Below are positions 59,082-64,000 of a DNA stretch of 64,000 nucleotides, piece after piece. Origin of the DNA: CAYRUD01 sp964427425 (lineage in GTDB: Bacteria; Chlamydiota; Chlamydiia; Chlamydiales; FEN-1388); contig CAYRUD010000007.1 in the NCBI GenBank assembly GCA_964427425.1, positions 1 to 64,000 of the forward strand, given 5' to 3'. Positions within the stretch are counted from its first letter, which is position 1. Each line of letters opens with the position of its first letter. The position numbers and the translations under genes were made by a program. A model generated the notes under the pieces. The model was not told the DNA's origin. It saw only the letters and a program-made list of their open reading frames with translations, and searched no databases.

Positions 59082-60584
59082 TTAGTCAGCAATAGTTCTT
59101 TTGCGATTAAATGGACGTCCTTCCCCTTGTGGGCGATAACGAGGAGCGCCTCTTCCAAAGGAAGAGCCTCTTTTCTCAAAAGATCTCTCAGATTGTCCGA
59201 AAGAACTTCTTTCAGATCTGAATCCTTGACCGCCTTCAAAAGATGAGAATCGTCCTGAAGATCTTCTCTCTGATGAGAATCCAGCTTCTCTAGAAGCAAA
59301 TCCAGCATCTCTTGATTGATACCCAGAATCTCTCATTGGACGCTCTCTTGGCTCATCGAATCCTCTTCGCTCGTCAAATCCTCTCCTCTCAGAGCGGCCA
59401 AAGCGTGGAGCTCCATAGCTTTTCTGCGAAGATGAGCGGCCTTGGTATGAGGATCTTCTTGGTCTTGAATCACCTGATTGACCTTGAGATTTCTTCTTTG
59501 ATTCTGGATTCATGAATGCCAAGATATCGTTCCACTTGCGCCTTTCATCTGGAGAGATGAAGGAAAGGGAAAATCCTTGAGCACCAGCGCGTCCGGTTCG
59601 TCCGATACGGTGGACGTAATCTTCTGGGCACTCTGGCAAATCATAGTTGATGACGTGCTGAACATGTGGAACATCGAGTCCACGTGCTGCAATGTCAGTT
59701 GCAACCATGATACGGCTTCTTTGTTTTCTAAAGGAGAGAACGACTCGCTCTCGCTTTTTCTGGTGAAGATCACCGTGGATTGCTTCTGCTTTATGTCCTT
59801 CTTCTCTTAAAAGTTCTGCGACTTCGTCAGCGCTTCGCTTTGTTCTTACGAATACGATAACAGAGCCATCTCGAGTTGAGAGTTCTTCGACCAATTTGGA
59901 GAACTTGTCATTATGAGTCGTGTGGATGATAGCTTGTTCAATTTCTTTTGCGGCTTCAAGGGCGGAGCCGACTGCAATGCGTTCATGATTTTTCAAATAC
60001 TTGCGAGATGCTTTCTCGATGTAAGGCGGAAGCGTCGCAGAGAACATGAATGTTTGTTTCTCTTCTGGAAGCTTTCCATAAATCTCTTCTAAAGAGTCGC
60101 TAAAGCCCATGTCGAGCATTCTATCCATTTCATCGAGCACTAAGAATTTAGTCTTGGAGAGGTCAAGCGTTCCTCGGTTGAGGTGATCGCAGATTCTTCC
60201 AGGTGTCCCGATGATAAGTCGAGGATTTCCTCGTAATTGATGAAACTGTTTGCCCATTGGCTCTCCACCAATCAATACAGCAGCATGAAGGTCTACACCT
60301 CGTCCACGAAGCTGGATGAAATTTGTTTTCACCTGATTCGCAAGTTCGCGGGTTGGAAGAAGGATGAGGCCTGTCGCTTGCGGATTTTGGAACAGTTGAA
60401 TGAAAAGTGGGATCATGTAGGCAAGTGTCTTTCCGGATCCTGTCTGAGCGGAGGCTAAGATGTCGCTGCCTTTAAGGGCTGGAGGTATTGCCTGCTCCTG
60501 GATAGGAGTTGGGGAAACAATCTTCATATGTTGCAAAGATTGAATAAGAAATTCCGGAAGGCCTAATTGTTCAAATGATGTCAT
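59082..60584 (-). CDS. rhlE: DEAD-box RNA helicase, RhlE-like, with RG/S-rich tail
   Basis: ATP-dependent RNA helicase for ribosome assembly and mRNA turnover. The core (1-365) has the Q motif FEQLGLPEF/SPTPIQEQA, motif I ASAQTGSGKT, Ia PTRELA, Ib TPGR, III SAT, and motif VI HRIGRTGRAG. Motif II reads DEMD (151-154), not DEAD, followed by the RhlE-type RMLDMGF. The tail (about 370-500) is rich in Arg, Gly, Ser and Phe with short tandem copies (RRGFDE twice, SRDAGFASREAGF) and would bind RNA. Length 500 is normal for RhlE with a tail. The start at 60584 (MTSFEQLGLP) fits the family. It appears monocistronic. Confidence 0.94.
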   Translation of the reverse strand: MTSFEQLGLPEFLIQSLQHMKIVSPTPIQEQAIPPALKGSDILASAQTGSGKTLAYMIPLFIQLFQNPQATGLILLPTRELANQVKTNFIQLRGRGVDLHAAVLIGGEPMGKQFHQLRGNPRLIIGTPGRICDHLNRGTLDLSKTKFLVLDEMDRMLDMGFSDSLEEIYGKLPEEKQTFMFSATLPPYIEKASRKYLKNHERIAVGSALEAAKEIEQAIIHTTHNDKFSKLVEELSTRDGSVIVFVRTKRSADEVAELLREEGHKAEAIHGDLHQKKRERVVLSFRKQRSRIMVATDIAARGLDVPHVQHVINYDLPECPEDYVHRIGRTGRAGAQGFSLSFISPDERRKWNDILAFMNPESKKKSQGQSGDSRPRRSSYQGRSSSQKSYGAPRFGRSERRGFDERRGFDEPRERPMRDSGYQSRDAGFASREAGFSSERRSSGRFSSFEGGQGFRSERSSFGQSERSFEKRGSSFGRGAPRYRPQGEGRPFNRKRTIAD

Positions 60585-60839
60585 GAATGTCTCTTAAATT
60601 ATATGTAACACTTTTGGTATCTTTTGAGCCTTTTTCATCCATGCCATCCTTATAACAATCTTTTGCCAGCCTCTCACCTAATCGTAAAAGAGGCAAAAAC
60701 GTATTCACTTTCGTAAATTGGGAATTGCCCTTTGCCGAAAGTGAAGAGGCGGTTTTATAGCCTGAAGAAAAAATCTCTAAAGTATCTACTGTTTCTCTCT
60801 TGATTGAAGCATCCTTTTTTCACTTAAGAAAAAGAGGAT

Positions 60840-61034
60840 TGAACAACTCAAAAAAACACATCTATTCTCGCTTATGAAAGAAGGCCTTGCCAAAAGCCTG
60901 CTTTTGCTCTCGTTCTTATTTCAACGAGGCGATACGCGAGAAGTTCTCCTGCCAACCTATGGCAGGCAATGGTGATCCTTGTTTTTAAGAGCGCTTTTCA
61001 AGAGAAAACTCTTTTGTGAGAAGGGCTCTTTTTT
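60840..61034 (+). ncRNA. Candidate structured small RNA
   Basis: A stretch with two clean stem-loops (60908-60927 and 60948-60966) ending in a stem-loop followed by six T residues (60987-61034). No protein frame fits. I could not match it to 6S, SRP, tmRNA or RNase P RNA. The 5' end is a guess. Confidence 0.3.
60987..61034 (+). terminator. Rho-independent terminator, plus strand
   Basis: Arms AAGAGC...CTTTTC (60987-60999) and GAGAAG...GCTCTT (61018-61030) pair with one G-G mismatch, and the T-run is 61029-61034. No annotated plus-strand gene precedes it, which is the reason to suspect a small RNA. Confidence 0.6.
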
Positions 61035-61346
61035 GTCAGCTGCTGAGCTCTCCTATAAGACGCTCAACATACCGGCTCGAAGACGGCGCTCTTCATTGAT
61101 AGAGAGATAAAGAGAAGAAGGGACTGCGAATAAGTGTAGTAAGTGCAGTACGTATGCTCAATCTCAAGGATCTAAAAAAGATCGGGGCATTGTACGGCCA
61201 CTAACATCTACAGCGCTTTTATCGCAGACAACTCTTTAATGGAGGAATTTCTCTCTTCTGATGAGAGAAAAGCGCACACATGAAAAGCGAAATGTAAAAG
61301 CCGGAAAACATATTACCCGAAAGCGGGATATTCTTTCAACTTATAC

Positions 61347-61366
61347 CTCCTCTTGAGAGAGGAGGG
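61347..61366 (-). terminator. Hairpin after the OTU gene
   Basis: Perfect 8-bp arms CCTCCTCT (61347-61354) and AGAGGAGG (61359-61366) with a TGAG loop, about 15 bases past the OTU stop on the minus strand. No T-run follows. Confidence 0.4.
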
Positions 61367-61380
61367 TTGCTGTTCCTTAC

Positions 61381-62808
61381 TCATAATTCTTCAGATTTCT
61401 TCTTCGGCGTGCAAGGAACGAAGTGGTTGCTATAGAGTGCTATGTGGAATGTCTCATTATCAAGCCGCTTCATTCCTCTTTTTTCAAGAAATGGTGTTGG
61501 ATCGAGCTTCGGACTGGCAGTTAATTGATCTCTATCATTTTTTGCTGAGAGCTCAAAGTATGTAACAAATCGATATTTCTTTGAGATCGGAGGTAGTTTC
61601 ATGTACTGTACTGACTCTGACTGACTTGTATTGATCATTGAACAGGCGAGATTTAAAGCCGCTTCCTCACTTTCGACATAGGCCTTTTCTATTTCAGAGA
61701 TATGTGCTACGTGGGTGGTTATGTCGATACCGAAAATATCGTGAAGTATTAAACAATCAATCCCTGTTGATCCCCATAGAGGTGTTTCATCGGGAGCGTA
61801 TTCGCTGACTATTTGTGTTAATTTATCGCTCATGCCATCATAACTTTTTTTGACTTTATTGTATTCTTTGCTTTTCTTTGATAACTCCTCCACCTTATCG
61901 ACAGAGTTTTCTATTTCTTCTTCAGCGCGTATATCTTGACGCAGTTTATTGATCTCTTGAGTAAGAGCCCTTGCTCTTTGAGCAAGAGAATCTTTTTCAG
62001 AGATGAGTTTATTGTATGTAGAGATAGTGTCTTCAGGAGCTCCTTTTTCTTTCAGAAGATCCTTCATGCCTTTGCCAACGGTCTTTTTGTATTTGTCGTA
62101 CTCGTCTTTACTTCCACACGCTGATTTTACCCAATTATCCTCTGAGTCTATTTTATCTAGAGCATCTACATATTCCTTGATTAATTCTCGAACGTCTTTG
62201 ATGGTAATTGTCTTTTTAAAGCGCGAGCTAAGAATTTGTGCTATAGAGTCGTAGAGACAGTCCCCATCGTCATTCGCTCTTCCAAGGTCAACGAATCGAG
62301 ATGCAAATTCAATACATCTTCCTTTAATTCCCTTATCAAAAGGAGGAAGGTCTTTTGTTTCATCAAAGATATCTTCGTAGAAGCTATCATCAGGGTCTTC
62401 TGATTGTTCGATCTCTTTTACTGTTGGAGAGAGCGAAGTAGAGGGGCTGGAATTGATTGCCTCATCATCTGATTCATCGTCTTTTAGTACTTGAACTTCT
62501 TCTGCAGAGTCACTTTCTTCTGTAGTGCTTGATTCTATGGCAAAAACTTCACCTTCGTCATTCTCAGTAAGTATTTCTTGCTCGGACGTAGTAGGGTGCA
62601 AGGCCTCATTTATAGGAGACTTGTGGTCCTTATTAGAAATTTGCTCTTGTTTCTGAGGAGGAGTCTTTTCAGCATGAGGAGTGCCACTGTTTTGTTGCGT
62701 AGGTAGCTGATTGAAGATCGGGGAGGTAGAGGCTATGACTTTTTCTTGAACTTTATGGACTTGTGTTGCTGAAGTGTCTGTTATTCGTGAGGCTAGTTGC
62801 TTTGTCAT
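61381..62808 (-). CDS. OTU-family cysteine protease (probable deubiquitinase)
   Basis: A 475-residue protein with an OTU domain, a ubiquitin-specific cysteine protease fold used by Chlamydiota and Legionella against host ubiquitin signals. The catalytic Cys184 lies in RANDDGDCLYDSIAQIL (Asp181 before it) and the His is His462 in HIALYSNHFVPC, matching the OTU ends. Between them is a long helical insert (about 255-335, coiled-coil-like). The N-terminal 150 residues are Ser/Glu/Asp/Pro-rich and disordered. No ATG exists further upstream in this frame, but the frame stays open to 62922 and encodes a hydrophobic segment; a separate ATG-initiated frame at 62853-62972 encodes the likely true N-terminus. 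See the frame-break finding. Confidence 0.82.
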   Translation of the reverse strand: MTKQLASRITDTSATQVHKVQEKVIASTSPIFNQLPTQQNSGTPHAEKTPPQKQEQISNKDHKSPINEALHPTTSEQEILTENDEGEVFAIESSTTEESDSAEEVQVLKDDESDDEAINSSPSTSLSPTVKEIEQSEDPDDSFYEDIFDETKDLPPFDKGIKGRCIEFASRFVDLGRANDDGDCLYDSIAQILSSRFKKTITIKDVRELIKEYVDALDKIDSEDNWVKSACGSKDEYDKYKKTVGKGMKDLLKEKGAPEDTISTYNKLISEKDSLAQRARALTQEINKLRQDIRAEEEIENSVDKVEELSKKSKEYNKVKKSYDGMSDKLTQIVSEYAPDETPLWGSTGIDCLILHDIFGIDITTHVAHISEIEKAYVESEEAALNLACSMINTSQSESVQYMKLPPISKKYRFVTYFELSAKNDRDQLTASPKLDPTPFLEKRGMKRLDNETFHIALYSNHFVPCTPKKKSEEL

Positions 62809-62852
62809 GTATCTAAAATATGCAATGCCTCCGACGCCGAAAGTAAATAGGC

Positions 62853-62972
62853 CTATAAATACCGTGCAAGAGCTATCTTTACCTTTTTCTCCGTCTCGAG
62901 CTGCTTGAAATTTTTTATGGTCTCAAGCTTTGAGAAGGGGTTGAAGTAAGGAAGTAATGAAGAGATTCTCAT
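62853..62972 (-). pseudogene. Out-of-frame N-terminal piece of the OTU gene
   Basis: A 39-codon frame from the ATG at 62972 (MRISSLLPYFNPFSKLETIK...) stops at a TAG (62853-62855). Its sequence runs into EKKVKIALA, the kind of basic lead-in that precedes a membrane helix, while the hydrophobic helix itself (TVFIGLFTFGVGGIAYF) continues in the -1 frame and joins the OTU frame without a stop. The pair thus looks like one gene with a one-base frame change near the A-run at about 62880-62890. It may be a real frameshift mutation, programmed slippage or a sequencing error. Confidence 0.5.
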
Positions 62973-63512
62973 GGAAAGAAAATAGATCCTCTTGAAGCTA
63001 TTTTTTAGACGCCTTTTCAGTTGGATGCTTGTATTGCATACAGAAGCGTATTCAAAAGAATGCGCGCTTTCTCCACAAGACCTCTTTTTTAAGAAAATCT
63101 CATAACTATCAAAGACCGTTTATCTCGTCTGTTTTCAATAAATGGATTAAAGAAGTTGATTTCCGGGAAATAAAGCTAGCCGCTTCATCAATAAAGAAGA
63201 AAAAACATAAGAACCCATCTTCGCAGAGGAGAGCTCAATCCTCAATTCACCAAACTAGCATCGATGATGGAAGTCGCAACCTTATGTAAGGATAGTCAAT
63301 CCAGAGAATCAAGCTGAAATCATTTTAGATATCGAATGATCAATGGCCTTTCAAACTTTAGATGTAAGTTCTCATTAGAATTTACGACAGAGTTTGTTGG
63401 AGACTTTGTTTTTAGTCTAATAAAAAATTTATAATTAGGTTAATTTAAATTATGTTAACATAATTAATCTAAATTATATTCGTTTAATAAATAAAAACAA
63501 TTTGGTTGCTAG
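62973..63512. other. Region between the OTU gene and the right-edge gene
   Basis: 540 bases with no supported gene; a basic open frame at 63029-63289 lacks a ribosome site and a normal start. The last 90 bases are extremely A/T-rich and hold an 18-bp palindrome and a 13-base direct repeat just before the edge gene. Confidence 0.4.
63441..63477. promoter_or_regulatory. Palindrome and direct repeat before the edge gene
   Basis: Perfect 18-base palindrome AATTATGTTAACATAATT at 63448-63465. Overlapping it, TAATTTAAATTAT (63441-63453) and TAATCTAAATTAT (63465-63477) form a direct repeat with one mismatch, offset 24 bases. Position is 36-72 bases before the ATG at 63513. Candidate operator or promoter. 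Confidence 0.45.
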
Positions 63513-64000
63513 ATGATTAATTCAATGATTTCAACTAATAGATATAATAGCTTTGATGAACAAGCTAAGATATATAAAAACCTTGATGAAGAAGCTAAAA
63601 GGTGTGTTACCTGTCTTAATCTCAAAGAAAAGGATGGGATTTACTTTGATTCCTCTCTTAAGTATATCCGCGTGAAAGAGGCGGCTATAAGCGATCACGA
63701 ATTCATTACTTTGATCTGTAAAAGAGTTTTGACGCAGCTCAAATCCTATAGTGGCTATCAGGGGATGGGACTGCCGCCAAGTCTATTTAATCTCAGAAAG
63801 AGGCTCAAAGAGCTCATTAAAAAGCAAGAGAGCCCGCTTGAAACGAATACAACATATGAAGAATTCAATCACTTGTATGTTAGCGAACTCAAGAAATTTA
63901 AAAGATACGATCGAGCTATTGAAACCATTTTCCAAAAAGAAATGTCTCTTTCGGAAGGCGATAAAATAAATCTAGCTAAGTATATTAAATCAATAAATCT
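63513..64000 (+). CDS. Unknown protein, 3'-partial at the window edge
   Basis: An open frame from the ATG at 63513 (MINSMISTNRYNSFDEQAKI...) runs 162 codons to the last base without a stop, so the gene continues beyond the window. It is helical and charged (KRCVTCLNLKEKDGIYFD; LRKRLKELIKKQE) with a Cys-x-x-Cys at residues 33-36. No family is recognised. Base use is like its neighbours. The region upstream is very A/T-rich with a perfect palindrome. Its neighbour is the OTU protease gene, divergently arranged, so it may belong to an accessory or effector locus, but this is only context. Confidence 0.65.
   Translation, partial: MINSMISTNRYNSFDEQAKIYKNLDEEAKRCVTCLNLKEKDGIYFDSSLKYIRVKEAAISDHEFITLICKRVLTQLKSYSGYQGMGLPPSLFNLRKRLKELIKKQESPLETNTTYEEFNHLYVSELKKFKRYDRAIETIFQKEMSLSEGDKINLAKYIKSIN

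Larger units (their letters stand above)
60585..61380. other. Gene-poor 0.8-kb region with hairpins and a terminator
   Basis: No protein gene is supported. On the plus strand there are hairpins at 60908-60927 (arms CTCGTT/AACGAG) and 60948-60966 (CCTGCCA/TGGCAGG), then a terminator at 60987-61034. Together they look like the 3' part of a small RNA. Near 61347-61366 is a hairpin facing the OTU gene end. Confidence 0.45.

Noticed and set aside
63029..63289. 86-codon basic open frame between the OTU gene and the edge gene
   Set aside because: Only a TTG start, no ribosome site, and composition of random basic codons.
1..64000. CRISPR arrays, insertion sequences, prophage genes, rRNA
   Set aside because: No regular direct repeats with spacers, no transposase or integrase motif, no phage structural gene and no rRNA-like sequence were seen when reading through.

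Overview
The window reads as chromosome of a chlamydia-related bacterium (phylum Chlamydiota), most likely an amoeba-associated or Simkania/Parachlamydia-type lineage rather than a classical Chlamydia; the genus cannot be fixed from this sequence alone. Reasons: base composition near 40 percent GC; the gene order tolQ-tolR-tolA-tolB-pal-LysM beside dsbD, tatD and sdhCAB, which I know from Chlamydia; a dnaB/mnmG/lplA set; a MurA carrying Asp in place of the usual active-site Cys; and two eukaryote-like deubiquitinase families (USP and OTU) at the two ends, as expected of an intracellular bacterium with effectors.

Layout: 0-1.2 kb, USP-like deubiquitinase cut by the window edge. 1.4-10.8 kb, a small membrane protein, a 923-residue YwqK/MORN-repeat exported protein, RsmD, a TPR membrane protein, an EamA transporter, a canonical OmpR-type response regulator, an NFACT/RqcH-like protein and an orphan membrane protein. 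11-18.5 kb, MurI and the Tol-Pal system, with an isopentenyl-diphosphate isomerase gene inserted between tolA and tolB. 18.8-29.1 kb, DsbD, TatD, a 1016-residue orphan and succinate dehydrogenase. 29.2-32 kb, an ArnT/PMT-type membrane glycosyltransferase and an exported orphan with a faint kinase-like C-terminus. 32-35.2 kb, LplA, MnmG and a 28-residue COX24/bTHX-like basic peptide. 35.3-39 kb, an orphan, an Asp/Glu racemase, two tandem His-rich mini-genes and MurA.

39.3-51.1 kb is the most distinctive part: ten consecutive genes for sugar-active or methyl-transfer enzymes (GT4, GT2, two GT25, GT32, two GH130-like beta-propellers, a HAD phosphatase-like protein, two SAM methyltransferases), every one with an N-terminal Sec-type signal peptide or signal anchor. 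Enzymes of these families normally work in the cytosol on nucleotide sugars, so a complete set addressed for export suggests a glycan- or glycoprotein-modifying system acting outside the bacterial cytosol, for example in the inclusion lumen or host compartment. I regard it as the best candidate for an undescribed system here.

51.2-60.6 kb returns to housekeeping: DnaB, a biotin-ligase-N-like amidotransferase, two tRNA-Ser genes, a zinc-type ABC importer, peptide deformylase with an apparent lipoprotein signal, an AlkC/AlkD-like repair protein and a DEAD-box helicase. 60.6-64 kb holds a gene-poor stretch with a possible structured RNA, an OTU protease whose membrane-anchoring N-terminus lies in a different frame, and a gene that runs off the right edge. 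Genes too short or too incomplete for routine calling (35114-35200, 37152-37280, 37437-37556, 63513-64000) were found by reading the sequence. All functional statements rest on motif recognition by eye; no database search was run.
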